This document shows, piece after piece, positions 11,360 through 24,806 of a stretch of 64,000 nt of DNA. The position numbers were made by a program, and so were the translations under genes. The notes beneath the pieces are model-generated. The model worked only from the letters and a program-made list of their open reading frames with translations, was not told the DNA's origin and did not search any database. Position 1 is the stretch's first letter; each line of letters starts with the position of its first letter. Source of the DNA: Straminergon stramineum (lineage: Eukaryota; Streptophyta; Bryopsida; Hypnales; Calliergonaceae); contig OY987267.1 in assembly GCA_963920665.1 (NCBI GenBank), positions 14,136,001 to 14,200,000 of the forward strand, read 5' to 3'.

Positions 11360-14300
11360 CAAGTCTAAAAAGTATTCTTTTGATATTCTTGTTGTAGGAA
11401 AATTTGTAGTTGGACCTAAAGAATTAATAACTCTAACAAAGAAACTTGTTGAGTGATATGTGAGGAATGTAGTTGCAGCCTTGCAGGTGCATAGTGCAAA
11501 AGGTGTCCCTATTGGGGGCAATGAGTGGCCTTGGAATTCCAAAGCCAATCACAACCCCTACACACCTACACACTTTGTTATGTATACACCCACATGAGAC
11601 AACTTCTTGATATGTATCTTAAAATTTATCATATGCCTAGAAAAATCTCATGCAATGAGCTCAATCAATAGAACCCCTAAGTGAATCAAAAGAATGATGT
11701 TTCATATTCAAGAAAAATCATACACTTCAAAGACTTGTAAAAGCATGATTTAGGGAATTTATATCATTTTTTCAATTTCTCTAAATTTTGGGTGAGTTAA
11801 AAAAAAGCATTTAAAAGCAATTTGAAAATATTTTTTTAGTTGAGTAGACCCTACTCTAAAAGCTTTTATTCATTTCATTTTGACTAGTGTATTAAAACAC
11901 TTCAAGAATTTGTTCATAACCAAGGGATAATCCAAAATTCGAATATTTGAATATTCATAATAAAATTTAATTTAGAATAACAATTTCATGATGGCTTTCA
12001 AACAAAAGTTGTAAAATGTAATCTATAAATCATATCTATATAGTTTGATTTATTTCTACACTTAACAATATATTCAAGAAAATTTGAAACCAATGATTAA
12101 AAATTCCTCCTAAAATTTATTGCAAATTGAATATCCAAAAAAATTTCAAGAATTTTTTCCTTTAAGTTTGAAATGTTGAATTCTAGTTATAGGTGTTTTC
12201 ACACTATTGGTACTCCAAAAATATAGTAACAAATTGACAATTTTGCTATTTTGCAACTTTGACACTTCCTTGTGAATTATAGGCTACATGAAAAATTAAT
12301 TTTTGTTTGTTTTACATATTAGATTTTAGCTTCTATATGTCCCCTAATCTTGGTAATTTTGGTAATTAGAGAACCTAGCAAATGGAGTCTTTTTATGGCA
12401 TGTTACACTTACTAAAATAAGTAAATGCAACAAGAAATCATTCTTGCTTTCATGATTTAGTGCCAAAAAATCACTTGTCTATTGTTGAAGGAAATTTTTT
12501 AAAATTTATTCAAAATTCAATTTCTTTTCCTATTCTTTTCTAATATAATTAAAACATTTCAAACATTTCAAACAATGTTTTTGGCACTTTGAATCTAGAT
12601 TTAGATTTTTTGAGCAATCAGATCTAAGAGTAACCTTTGATGTAAGGGCTAGATATAAGAGAATTCACCTTACATACATTTTCCTATTTATTTGTGATTT
12701 AATTATCTTCCAACTTCTACTTAAAAGTTATTTTGAAAAAATTTGAAAAGAGGGTTTCCAAACCCCTAAATCTTTGTAATGACTTTTTTTCAAAGTAAAG
12801 CTTATGAATACATTAGAACTCCTGAGAATCCATTTTTAATTTTATAAAATTCATTACAATTTTTTTTTCTAAAATGATCATTTTAATAAAAATCAATTTT
12901 TTTGTCACAATGTACTCTAAATATAGTCTTAGTTCCAAGGCCACAGAAGTATCCATAATGTGAAAATGTCCTTATGATGATTTTAATTGTTTAATTTCTT
13001 TATTCAAAGTTCATTCTTACTCAATCTTGAAGGGTCCTTTTTTTTAAAAATAATTGTAGTAAAATATAAAAAATTGAATTTTCCTATGTATGAATTGGAA
13101 TTTGGAAGAACGGTAAAGATCGGAATTGGGAGAACTTTGTAAAGTTTGTTAAAATAAAAATGCAATGAATGCACAATTCATCATGTAATAAATCTCATAT
13201 TTTGATCCAATAAAATCAAAATTCAAATTAAAAAAGAACTATAATATATTTTCTTCAATGTATGCAAATAGATTTTCTTTCAAAAAAATATAACAAAAAG
13301 TTTTAAATAATTTTTAAAAATCTAGTGACGTAGATAGAAAATCCCAATTCTTCAATTTCATCCTTTGTTACAACTTTAGTGACAAAATATTGTAAAGTTG
13401 TGTATAATTACATCTTTATTTTTGGTAAAAATGCTTAAATTTTTCAAGAATTAAATATTGATTTATAATATGAGTTGAAAATTCTTTTTTCACCTTCAAT
13501 AACTATTAACTTAAGAAGAAAATATAATTTTTCTAATCTTGATTTCATCAGTCCTTAAATTCTTTAGGGTTCTTTTTAAAAAAATATAGAATTACAATAA
13601 AATATATCCTCTACAACTTTGGAAGTCTACAACAAAAGTAGAGTTGTTCAGTAAGAAACATTGTAATTTGAATTTATCTACTTAGTCAAATTTTTAAAAA
13701 TATTCATGGATCTTCCAGACATCAATTTTGAAGTAGAAAAAAATATTCAATTTTAATTATATATAATTTCATTAATTATATTGAAATTTTTGGCAATTTT
13801 CATCCAAAATTGTCTCACAATGTATCACTACTAGTGTAGCTAGTGTTTAGGGTTTAGTTTTTCAATTTTATCTTTATGTTTCAAGAAATTTCATGATTAT
13901 AGATCTAAGATTTTCTTTTTCTTATTTTTTGCTAAAAAATCAATTCACATTGATTAGTAAAAAGCACAAGAAATTTGATGATGAAAATATAACTTTTTCT
14001 TATCATTGAAATCATTTGAGATTAATTTTTTTTCTTCATTAAAAATTCTTGATCATAAAAATAGTATTTCAAATTAAAAAATGAATTTCGTTATATAATA
14101 TGTATTAGAAAGCATTTAAAATATAATGAAGACCTATCAAAATCAAAAGATAACCTCAAAAGTGTCTCTTAGATCTCTCAGAGGATTTATGAAAATAATT
14201 TTCATTTTTTCATGATGCCCAAAATATAAGAATCCATAATTTTTTATAAATAAAATTGTAACATTAATCTTTTGATGATTATTTTTTACAAATTGATAAT

Positions 14301-16957
14301 AGTCATGCTTAGGGTTAAGTTTATAGTAAAACAATTTTAAGCTTATATGCAAATGTGCAAATATGAAAGCTATGTTTAGGCATTATAACTCAAAAAATTT
14401 ACATATTTATTCATTTCTTCAATTTATAATATATAATTATAAGATTTTGATATTTTACTAGAATCTCTTAATGACAGAGCTTAGAATTATTAATAAAATA
14501 GATCATACTTTATAGCAATTACACCTTACATTTTTGTTTGCACTCCTTGTGCCCCATGTGGAATGTGAACCTTGCTTTTGTGCACATTTGATGCAGGGTT
14601 TCTTTTTTGGCTATGTTGCACCGGTCGAAATTTGGAGGGATGATAGCACAGGGGCCAATATTTGGCAGGCTAAGCGAATTATCGCTCAAAACAAAAACAT
14701 TGATTTGATGATTGTTGTTAATTACAAATACATTATAGGTAGCAAAATCTTCAAAATCCAATGAATTTTTTTGATACACATTGATATATTTGGAGTGAAA
14801 GGCAGCTTCTTTAAAATTAGAATTCAAATTTTTTGGTAATTTCAGTTTTTTATAAACCATTCATTAATTTATTAGAAGAAAAAAAGTCAATTTTTTGGCC
14901 TTATAAGCAGCCCTCCAATTTTAAATATCCCTTAGGCAAATCTACTTCATGGGAATGATGATGGTTTTGTGAATGTATAAACTATAAACATTTATAACCT
15001 TTAGACAATTAGGCAAACCAAAATTTCAACATAAACAAGTGGCGTGGCCCTATTGCATCTTTAAATCACTTCCTAGATATCACCAAGAATTGGCTACATT
15101 GTAAATGCATTCTTTTACCACATTTTTGTTCAATAATCATGTTTTTTCTACACATTTTACTAAAGTATGGTCCTTCGGGTTCAAGTCTACAATTAATGCC
15201 ATGATAATTAGTCTAGCATGAAACATGTTACTATTTGGGTTGAAGCCCATATGATCAATAATTTGTGGCTTTGATTGATGACAATGCAACATTGTCGATG
15301 CCACATTTCCTTGTAAAACATGAATGGAGTGTATCACATAATGTCAAGGGCCCATCTATGGGTAGAACTTGGGCATCACTATTTTTCTTACTTTTTCTAA
15401 TCAAAAAGTAGTTCATTGATTAATAAACAATGGTCTACTCTTTGGTTGAACCCATTATTAAAGGGGTGGCAATAATGCATTACAAATATAGAGTATTATT
15501 AAATCTAATATCAATTGATAATCCAATATTACTTAATCAAGACATTTGTAAATTTGGTGAGTCTATTGGCTTTGAGTAGAGGCACTTACAACTAATATGA
15601 CATAAGCACTCAGTCACATGCTAGGATCCTTCAATGTTATTGTGAAAAAAGAAACTAAAAACTTTCAAGGGCTTGAAAGTAAATTGAAAAAACAAAGTTA
15701 ATTCCTAAACGTATTGATTCATTTCTTACTTTGAAGTTTTATTAAGATTTGTTATATGCAAATATTTAGAGAAATAATTTGGTATTAGGGGCAATTGCAT
15801 ATTACAACTAGTGTGCACTAGTTTTCATATTACAATGCACTACTTTTCATTGTTTTTTAGGATTTTCAAACTTTCAAATCATCATCTATAAAATTGTGAT
15901 CCACTATTTAAAATAAATAAATTTGTAGGTAGATCATTATATCAATTATTGGAAAAAAATGGAATTTGGAATAAAAATTAATTTTCATAACTTAAATGTG
16001 GCATATAGTAAACCACCAATTACCGTCACAATGCCTCAACTCACTACAAATTCAAAAAACTTCAAAGAAAAATACATTGTAAATGGAATGATTAGTTATT
16101 AGCTCTAAATTATTCCAAAAGATATATATGTGAAATGAAATCATCCAGTGTATTTATTTCTATCTTTAGGTAGTAAAATTATTTTTAAATTCAAACTTTT
16201 GAATGATTCATTATTTCTTTGTATTAATAATTTTTTTGATGGTTTAAATTTTTTGATGTGATTATGTATAAAATATTTCTAATAAAAATACAAATATAGA
16301 ATATAGCATTGGATTTTTTTCTCAAAGTATTGGCATTCTTTAGACAAATTATTTTTATATGAGAGGTTTCAAAATTCTACCTTCAAGATAATTTGTTTTG
16401 GGAAATGAAATTTTCAATACATTCTTTCTATCATCTATTTTTGGTTTCATTCCCTAAATTTTATAATAATCTATGCCATTTAGAAATCCAAATGTTGTCA
16501 ATATAGACAAAAGTGCTCAGGGAGTGTACAAGAGTGCTCAAAGAGATCTTTGAGAATTATTGGACCATAGCTTCCAACCACCCTTGGTTTATAAACAAAA
16601 GATAAAGATTTTTAATTTTACATTACAATTGTATGGTATGATTTATAATTGATATCTTTCATATTTATAAACAAGATTTGGAAGTTGAAATTAAAAATTT
16701 CTTCCATGATTAATTATATCCTTAATATTGTTAATTCTAAATGATTTCTTTGCAATGGATTTAAAATTATAAAATAATTATAATTATAATTTAATTATTA
16801 TAAAATAAAAAACTAAGTTTGAATTGCTCTTTTACTATCAGAGATGTCTAACTTGCGATTTCAAACTTTGGAGGAAAAAAAAAACTTATAATTTTCTAAA
16901 TCATTAGAGGAGAATTGAACCCAAAAAAGGGCTGCTTCATAGAGCAAAAATTTGGGT
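11360..16957. other. AT-rich intergenic stretch without recognisable genes
   Basis: About 5.6 kb of strongly AT-rich sequence. I see no coding exon, RNA gene or intact transposon. A 113-codon open frame at 14519-14860 (-) has no recognisable motif. The segment 15.54-16.80 kb is one of two copies of a decayed repeat described separately. Confidence 0.6.
15540..16810 (+). repeat. Decayed dispersed repeat, copy 1 (partner near 42.5-42.96 kb)
   Basis: Shares with 42.5-42.96 kb, in the same orientation and order, CACATGCTAGGATCCTT, AGAGAAATAATTTGGTATT, TATAAACAA, GCATGGTATGATTT or a close variant, and a following ATCCTAAACATT-like segment. Copy 1 carries extra sequence between about 15.8 and 16.55 kb that copy 2 lacks. 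No ORF. Confidence 0.5.
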
Positions 16958-17750
16958 GGAAAGGAGCCAAGTGGTGCTATTTTGTGAGCTTGTGAGCATG
17001 AGCCTATGAGCATTGAGCAAGGATTATGTGAGTGTTGAGCTCAAAAATTTGAAAAAGCATTAGAAAATTTATTAATATCCCTAAAAATAGATTCTGTGTT
17101 AAAATTTGGGTCAAAATTTATTATTTTCAGTAAATTTTAGTACCTACTACCATGGGTCGATTACCATGGGTATCTAGAATTTAGATGAAAATTCTAATTT
17201 TGAATCTTTTCTAGAAGTATACATTATGAGATGAAGAATCCAATTGATGTGAAAGATGAATGGAGATGGAAATAAGTTTGTTTAGAATATTGCTGATCAT
17301 TGTCCTATAAAAGCATGGACCCTTCTAGGGTCAATGAGAACACACCAATAATTTTTTCTTGATGTGCTATTATTGAGTTTGTTTAGATTTTAGAAAAAAA
17401 TTGTTGATAAGATTTCATTACATGTGTTGAAAGAACTTAGCCGCACCAAGTTTCATTTTTTGTTGATTACTATCTTATAGTAGCATAGATCTTCTCAAGG
17501 TCAATGGAGGAAGTACCTTCGCTTATGTCTTAATGTGTCGATAATTAGACTTGTTAACATTTTTAAAAATATTGTTAAGATTTAAAAAAAATATTTGGTT
17601 TATAGGGATTATTTATATAAATAATGAACTTAGTTACACCGAAATGTTGATTAGTTGATCATTGTCTTCTTGAATGTAGAACCTCCCGGGGATTCAACTT
17701 TTTTGTCTTGATCAAATTGTCGTTTGATTGATCATTCCCCTCTTACTATT

Positions 17751-17865
17751 TGGTACTTCTCGGCATTGAGGGGAGCCCTCCAACCACAGAAAATTATTTT
17801 ATAAATTTTTTTTTTTTTTTTCCACTTTCCATGATAGGGGGCTCCCCTCAATACCAAGGGGTATT
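17751..17865. mobile_element. Short palindromic MITE nested in the MULE-like element
   Basis: An inverted repeat of about 28 bp (core ATTGAGGGGAGCCC on the left, GGGCTCCCCTCAAT on the right) encloses a T-rich loop. It can form a strong hairpin. Target-site duplication is not clear. Confidence 0.5.
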
Positions 17866-18059
17866 GTAAGCCCCTATTTCGTCACTAGGGACTCATTTAT
17901 CTTTTTTTTAATTTTTTTGCAAAAATAAGTGTAGAAAATAGTATAAAAAAACACAAAAAAGAGTGTAAAACCAAAATAGGTGTGTAACATGCCAATATAG
18001 TATTTGGTCATATTTTGAGAGTTTTTACTAATTAGATTCAAATCCCACTTGTAAATAGG

Positions 18060-19170
18060 TTAGAATCCAACCAATTGTAATAATTACGAGTTATGAGCAT
18101 GTTAGGCTCAAAAACCCACATAGAAAGGACATCATTTGGCTAATATTGGTTGAGGAAACCCTAGTAAGGCACATAGGTCAATTCCCAAAGATAGATTCTA
18201 ATTTCCCCATTTCATCAACAAAATAGTGGAACTCCAATTATTGGCTTGTAGATGTCAAAAATACCAAGACAAGATCATGGTGGAATCTCTAGTCTAAGGA
18301 AGGTGATTTGGGGTTAAAACCATGCTCAAGAACCAATGGCAAAGTCGGTTTGCCAAGATTCTCTTTAATGTGAAAGATTCTTTAGTTACCAATAATTAAA
18401 TAAGGGGGTGGATTTTTTTCCCCATAGGCTGATGTGTAGAGTAAAAATATGAGCTTACACATGTATTGTGGGATTCCATGGGAGGTTCCACAAAAAATTT
18501 CGGAATTTTCTAATAGTCAAAAAATGCCATTCTGGACAGTCAATTGCCCAAACCTGCGATGAGAAGTTCCTAGAAATTTCCTAGGTGGTGTTAAAATCTC
18601 ACTAAAAATTATGATAGTTTCTTTTATGTTAATAAGACGCTACAACAAATTTCAAAACATTTTGATAGTCAGAAGAACCCAAACTTGCAAGATTCCTCAA
18701 CAATCGACAAAATTTAAAGATTAAGATGGAGTTGACCAATGGATTGGAAGCATACGAAAGCGGAATGAGGTCAAAGTTAGGTCTTTTCTTACTCCCCCAC
18801 ACCTACTTAAGAGCCTAGGATAATTACTTTTTTCAAAAAAGTCAAACTCCAAAAGTTGGATTTTAAACCTTTTTTGGTGTTAAGTTGGCGTTAGGTTTCG
18901 TTGAAATTTTGAAGTTAAAAAAAGGGGTGAGGATTCTAACAAACTAAAAATGACCTTCTGAAGCCAATGGCGCAATCTGTTTGTAATTTGGAGTTAATCT
19001 CCAAAAGTTAGAGAATGGATTAGCATAGAAAGTCAAAACTAGTCAATTAGGATGAAAATCCTAATTGATAAGATTACCAATGTTGAAATGAGAGGAGGTA
19101 GGTGCCTTTGAAAGAGTATATAAGAGCACTCATTCTTCTCTCAAATCACCCCTTCTAACCATTATTTTGG
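18060..19170 (+). repeat. LTR-like unit with TATA box (inverted partner at 38.3-39.4 kb)
   Basis: Collinear over about 1 kb with the reverse complement of 38.3-39.38 kb: CCCCATTTCATCAACAAAAT, GTGGGATTCCATG, TTAGTGAGATTTT-type blocks, and GACCAATGGATT against GACCAACGGATT. The unit ends with TATATAA at 19117-19123 followed by ACTCATTCTTCTCTC, which looks like the U3/R part of a retrotransposon LTR. A stretch just upstream (ACCAAAATAGGTGTGTAACA, near 17.97 kb) is related to about 41.47 kb. No matching second LTR or primer-binding site was found in direct orientation, so this is a solo or broken copy. Confidence 0.5.
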
Positions 19171-19889
19171 CTTTGTAAACACGTTGGTCTATTAAACGTG
19201 GACTTTTGGCCATTTTTGAGTCAAAGTTGTAAACATGGTGTTTTTAAAGCATTTCAATCTCCTTTTCTTTCTATTTTGTAAGCCTTGAAGGACATTGGGG
19301 TCCCTTCAAGTCTTATTTGTTGTATTGTACTTGTTTTTTAAATTTTTTTGCAAAAATTTGGTAGTATTTTGGTTGTACTAACTCTCACTTTGGTATAATT
19401 GTTGTTTCTTCAAGTCCTCGTTTAGGACTTGATTATTGTGCACTAATCCTAGAAGATCCTTCCTTTATGACTAGCGATACCGCTTAAGAAAAACCTTTAG
19501 CTTGTTAAGTTTATGATTTTTGTACTAATTTTTGTACTAACACTCTTGATTCATCCTCCTTAATTTTCTTTTGTTAAAATCTTGGTGTTATTTTCCGTGC
19601 TTATCATTCCACAACAAAGCTTTGACTTTGATTTTTAGAATTGGATAGAAATTTAATAGGTTTTGGTAGAACATGGCGAAGCTTTGACTTTGATTTTTAG
19701 AATTTGATAGAAATTTACCAAAAATTTCCAACTACGGTGAAGCTTTAAACCTTAGAGTCTCACAAAATTTTCTAGCAATTGGGAAGGTATGGGAATTAAT
19801 TGTTAGGGAAAATTTTCCTTTAGAAGTTAAGTTTGTCAAAAGAAAAAACAAAACAAAACTCAACCAAAAAGAAACAAAAATAGGGACCA

Positions 19890-20110
19890 ACTTGAAGGCC
19901 AGTCCCTGTGACTACCAAGGAGGCCAAGCCCCTGGTAGTTGGGGCTGGTCCGGGTGATCAAATCCCGACCTGCAGCAGAAAAGAGTTGCTAGGGAGGAGC
20001 CCCAGCAGAGAAGCCCTCTTGTCTAGGAGGGAGGAGCCCCGCAGTGGGGAGTCCCCAGGCTATTGGGCGCCCCCGCCCAGCTAGAGTCAGGGAGCCTCCG
20101 GCCAGAGGAG
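19890..20110. other. GC-rich block inside AT-rich repeat DNA
   Basis: About 220 bp of clearly higher GC than the surrounding kilobases, with repeated GGAGCCCC/AGGAGCCC words. No ORF of note. It could be leader or gag remains of the LTR-like unit upstream, or a captured fragment. A (CAAAAA)n tract follows at 20228-20263. Confidence 0.4.
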
Positions 20111-22190
20111 GAATTAATTACCTCCCCATTCAAAAAATTTGATTTTTGGATTCGTTTTTTTTAATTTTAAACTAGGATAGAAGAATACTTGTTGAAGGAA
20201 AATAGAAGGGAGGAAGAATAGGGAGGTACAAAAACAAAAACAAAAACAAAAACAAAACAAAACAAGTTTAAAGTAGAATCAGAATAGTTTAGCCACAGTA
20301 ATAGGTTGAGAGGAGAAATCATCATAGTTTGGAAAGAAGTAGCAACAAATATTAATCTCACTACTCTTTCCCTCCTAGAATTTGTAGCAATTGCACCAAA
20401 GAAGATTAGAGGTCACAAACTCAAAGTTGAATGATAGAATGAAGGAGTAGAAAATTTTGAGTTTAGATAGAAATCAAGGAAATCTCAGAGAAGTGATTAG
20501 AACCATTGAAAATAGGATAGATTAGAAAGTTGCCTTAAATTAGTGAAAATCTTAAAAAAAATCATATCCTTCCAAGTCAACTTTTAGAATAGAATAAGTA
20601 AGTTTAAATAGTGAGAAGAGAAAGAAAAAATCTCCTATAGCCATATTCCACCAACTTGTACTTAAAATCCACTCTTCAAGCTATAAGCATAAAATGGCAA
20701 TTGAAGGAGAGCTCAATGATCTATATAACAACTTGCAAAATAACTTACGGAATGAGGTAAGTTACTAAACAATCTAAATTTTATTAATTTTCAAAGTAGG
20801 TCAATTAATTCAATTTTAGTAGAAAAGCTCTAAGTTGTTTAGGACTAATCTTTATGAATATGTTTGTTTCCAAAAATCTATTTGAACTTAGGATTTAGGA
20901 AAGAGTCTATTGCTTGGAAGGCTCAATGGACAATGCTTAGATACCCATTAGGAAATAAATTAAGACAAAAAAAAACATGTTGTGCAAGTTATTTACCATG
21001 GATGGATAAATAAACACTCACAGGTACCAAGCAAAAAGAGGGGAGTGATAATAAAAAAATAATTTTCAATGGAACAACTTTATTTGATTTCAAAAGAATC
21101 CAATTTAATCATCAATTTTTTTTTCTTAAAATCTAGAGAAGTCCAATAAATGGCACATGAAGGTTGTTTAAGAAACCACGGTAATAGTTCCACAGTAATA
21201 GGTATTAATAAAACTTATTTAAAATAGGAAATTTTAGCCAAAATTTTTAGATGGAATCTCTAAAAAGTTGTATGCTCACAAGCTCACAAATTAGCAACTC
21301 TGGGAAGGAGCCTTCTCGATTCATTAATTGGGCCAAGATTTGCATGATGGTCTCAAATATTCATCAAGATTATCCAATCCATCTCCATGATCTCATCTCC
21401 ACTACCCAATCCATCTCAAAGATTTTATAACTTAGTGATGGAAGATGGTTAACATGTGCCTCCGACAAATCTCCATATGCCAAGTGGTCACTATGCTGAT
21501 AGTAATAATGACGTGGACAAACTCGTACTCTCTTCAACAGCTCAATTAGTACTAAAATAAGTAAAAAATCTCAAAGCCTTCTAATGGGTTCATATTTCCT
21601 CTCATGCAATTTGCAAGTTTAAGTTCTAATATCTCAAGTACTTTTTTGAAATATAATTGTAGCTCTGTAAGTTGTTAGGCTCTATAACACTATAAAAAAC
21701 CGCCTTTTTTGTAGTGTTTTGATGAAATGGGTCATGTTTTCATTGACATTAGTGCGTCACAAATCCTAAGCTTAAGGGAGGTAGATTTTTGTTGGATGTT
21801 AGGAAAGACATGGGGATGTTAGACCAAAAACAAGTGGATGACATATGGGACATGTGTGTTTTTTTGGACAATAAGTAAAACATGTTCATGTTTATTAGAA
21901 CATCCCTCCAAACATAGAAGTGCCACATCAGGTAGGGGTTCTGAATTCATTGTGGGTAAATTTTTGTAAGTTATTGTGAGCTAAGGTAAAATGTAGACTG
22001 GATGTGAAAAATATAAGGGAAGGGCAACCATGAGGCATGTTTTGAAAAAAAAGGAAATGGATGGATGTACACTATAGATGAAAAGGGAAGTTCTTTATAC
22101 AAGTAGGGTAGTAGGAAGTTTGACAAACCATGTGGGACATATAAAGCAAATTTTTTGTTTAAAGTAAGTTTTTTGAAAAAACGTGCAAAT

Positions 22191-22270
22191 GTCAGAAACA
22201 GCGTGTGGATGTCAGAAATAACATCCAGATGTCGAAAATAACATGTAGATGTTGAAAACAACATCTAAAT
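22191..22270 (+). repeat. Four 20 bp tandem units inside the CACTA element
   Basis: Units begin GTCAGAAACAGC, GTCAGAAATAAC, GTCGAAAATAAC and GTTGAAAACAAC, each ending in a variant of ATGTAGAT. They resemble the subterminal repeats to which En/Spm-type transposases bind, although they lie nearer the middle of this shortened copy. Confidence 0.7.
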
Positions 22271-22510
22271 GTAGTGCTATCAAATTCCCTTCTTTGAATT
22301 ATCCCATATCCTTTGTCATGGACAAACAATGGATTTCAATATAACAAGGACCTCTTCACCCTTTATTCTTATAAAATATATATGAAGTATTTACTTGACT
22401 TTGCCATCAAAAATTCTCTTAATGATAGATGGTCAATTCTTGTTGAATTTGACAATTTTTCTTGTTCATTTTTTGGGGACTTTCATTTAAATGATTATTT
22501 TAGAAATTAA

Positions 22511-22517
<7 letters not shown>

Positions 22518-22570
<53 letters not shown>
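22518..22570. repeat. AT dinucleotide microsatellite
   Basis: About 26 uninterrupted TA units. Likely length-variable. Confidence 0.9.
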
Positions 22571-22576
<6 letters not shown>

Positions 22577-23967
22577 GTATATAATTTTTTTTAAATAATA
22601 TTCAAATTCTCAATTAACATGAAAACGTGCCACATCATCATGAGGTGGATGAAAAAAATCTGACATGTCACTACCTGCCAAGCTCGTGCTAAGGTGGAAT
22701 CTATGTGGCATATACATGGAGCATTTTAGAAAGCTTGGAACACTTGTTTTTGCATTTGTTTTCATCAAACAAGTTGACATTACGGTGTGTTTTTCTAGAT
22801 TTTGAATGTTTTTAGCGATGTCAATTGCAATGGATTTTAGGTGACATTATAGTTGACGCCCCTTTTGTTCAAAAAAACGTACTACCACGACTTCTAAAAC
22901 ATCACACAAAACACGGGATTCTTATAGTGTAAAAGAGGGTCATCTTTATCAATTTTTGAAACTAGATAGAAGAATGATTATTTTTTAATTTTTTAATTGG
23001 TTTAATTCATAATTATGCATGTACATTGTATAAATTAAGTTGGTATTGTTTAAATACACAATGTTATGAATAAGGATGATTTATTCCCGGATATATTTAA
23101 AAGATAATAGGATTTATCCTTTCATCACAAAGTAATTGATTTCTTCATGTGGATTTTTTTTGTATAGATAGTGATGCATGGATTTATGAGTAGATTGCAA
23201 GTATTTGTTAAAAAGGATTGTTCTTTTAATAAGTGGAGAGTACATAAAATAAACAAATAACTAAAGAAATTATAATTTGTTCATAAAGTTCATGGAATTT
23301 AATTGAAAATTTATGTCTCCCTAAAACCCAAAGTCTATTTGTCTTTCAAGAAGAACTCAATGAAAAAATATTCTAAGTGGACTACTTTGATTTAACCTTA
23401 TTAATTTGCTAAAATCACACTATTCTAAATCAATACTCCTTAAAATATTATTTTCTTAGACTCATCTCCCACAATATATTTTAATTTAGTGACATTTTTT
23501 TCATCAATTCTAATTTTGTGACAAATGAGTGTATCTTTTTTTAAGGATACATTCATACAAAGGAGGGTATCTCATCCTCCAAAAGAGACAAAATAACCCT
23601 ACTATGTTTGCCTCTAATCTCAACCCTTCATTGTGATGAGGAACATTTTATTCCTCTCATTGTGAAAATATGTTCCCTTGGTGTACATAAGCGAAGATTA
23701 GTCATGACACTACCGTAGTATGTTCAGCTTTCCTACTCCTTGATAGTTTTTCTTATTCCTCTCGTCGTGAAAATACGTCCCCTTACTCCTTTAGTATACA
23801 TAGGTGAAGATTAGTCATGACACTGGTGACTAGTATGTTCAACTTTCCTATTCCTTGATAGTTTTTTTGTTTTTTCTTCCTTTTTTATGAAGTGTCAAAT
23901 TTGGGATATTAAATGGTATAGTGGTGTTCCAAATTTCAACATTCATCCACATATTAGATAGAAAACA

Positions 23968-24806
23968 CTCCCTTTGTCCCGAAATAAATCTGGGATTTCC
24001 AAATAGACTTGTTCCAAATTGAATTTGATATGGTGCAATTAATCAACCCTCCCGAACTCCATTGACAACAATTGAAGCTAGATTGTACACCTTGAAGCAA
24101 AAAAATCTGTAAATACCGTTATATAGCAATTTGGTTCCTACAAAGGGAATCAAAATGCAACCTCTAACAAACCAAAGGTAATGAATTCAACCCACAACTA
24201 TACAACAACTCCTAACAAATCTTGTTGAGAATTTCTTGGAGTTGAATCACAAGGCATTGTCGGAATTGAATACAAAAGACATCATTAGACTTCACTACAA
24301 CAATGTTGGTTCAAGAATGATCCAAATTAATAGCACTCGAGTAGTTCTCCAAATAGGAGGGGGTGGGGGTGGATTTGTCAATTTCATTGCCTATTTTCAA
24401 AGTTCGGGTGAAACGACCTCCTTGCTCGTCCCCCTCCAAGTCATTCTAGGGGGGCATATAAAAAAAGACCCCATATTCTGTGCTTGATTGATATGTCTTG
24501 TACACCTCACATAGCTAATTGGGGGCCTTTGATTGCAAATATAAATTCAAAATTTGCAAATTTTATCATGGGTGGCAAATAAAAAATTTCGGTGTTTTCC
24601 TCTGGAACAAGGGAGGGTGTCAATTCACCTAGGCCATTTTCAACATGTGCCACTTCATTATGGACTTCCACTCTTTCAAGCCTACTGTAGTGTAGTTTAT
24701 TAGAAGCTATAGTAACCACACAATCTCTTCAAACTAGGAACAATTCACACATTAATTAATCTAGCCATTTCTAGGAAAGTCTAGATTTATTTTGGGATGG
24801 AGGGAG
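23968..24806. mobile_element. Stowaway-like (Tc1/mariner TIR type) element, about 840 bp
   Basis: The left terminus CTCCCTTTGTCCCGAAATAA and the right terminus TTATTTTGGGATGGAGGGAG are inverted repeats of the CTCCCTCCGTCCC class typical of plant mariner-like elements. TA follows the right end but CA precedes the left, so the TA duplication is decayed. The interior contains no recognisable transposase frame. Confidence 0.65.

Larger units (their letters stand above)
16969..21301. mobile_element. 4.3 kb MULE-like element with ~30 bp TIRs and 11 bp flanking duplication
   Basis: The left end reads TGGTGCTATTTTGTGAGCTT then GTGAGCAT; the reverse complement of the right end reads GAGTTGCTAATTTGTGAGCT then TGTGAGCAT, so about 30 bp match with few differences. 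Direct repeats GGAAAGGAGCC (16958-16968) and GGGAAGGAGCC (21302-21312) flank it, one mismatch in 11, as expected of an old Mutator-type insertion. No transposase is visible. The interior holds a nested palindromic MITE (about 17.75-17.86 kb), an LTR-like unit (18.06-19.17 kb) and a GC-rich block (19.89-20.11 kb), so it is either a non-autonomous carrier or a composite of nested insertions. Confidence 0.6.
21688..22929. mobile_element. CACTA (En/Spm-type) non-autonomous element, 1,242 bp, TSD TAA
   Basis: The left end is CACTATAAAAAACC; the reverse complement of the right end is CACTATAAGAATCCC, and both continue with related GTTTTGATG/GATGTTTTAG words. The 3 bp direct repeat TAA lies on both sides (21685-21687 and 22930-22932). 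CACTA ends with a 3 bp duplication are diagnostic of the En/Spm superfamily. There is no transposase. The interior carries a four-unit 20 bp tandem repeat (22191-22270) and a long AT microsatellite. Confidence 0.8.

Noticed and set aside
13826..13850. CACTACTAGTGTAGCTAGTG as a CACTA end
   Set aside because: No partner end or target duplication found nearby.
14519..14860. 113-codon minus-strand frame in AT-rich DNA
   Set aside because: No recognisable domain, no splice context, no second copy keeping the frame.
22191..22270. Short CRISPR-like array
   Set aside because: Units are contiguous 20 bp tandem repeats without spacers, inside a CACTA element of a plant genome.
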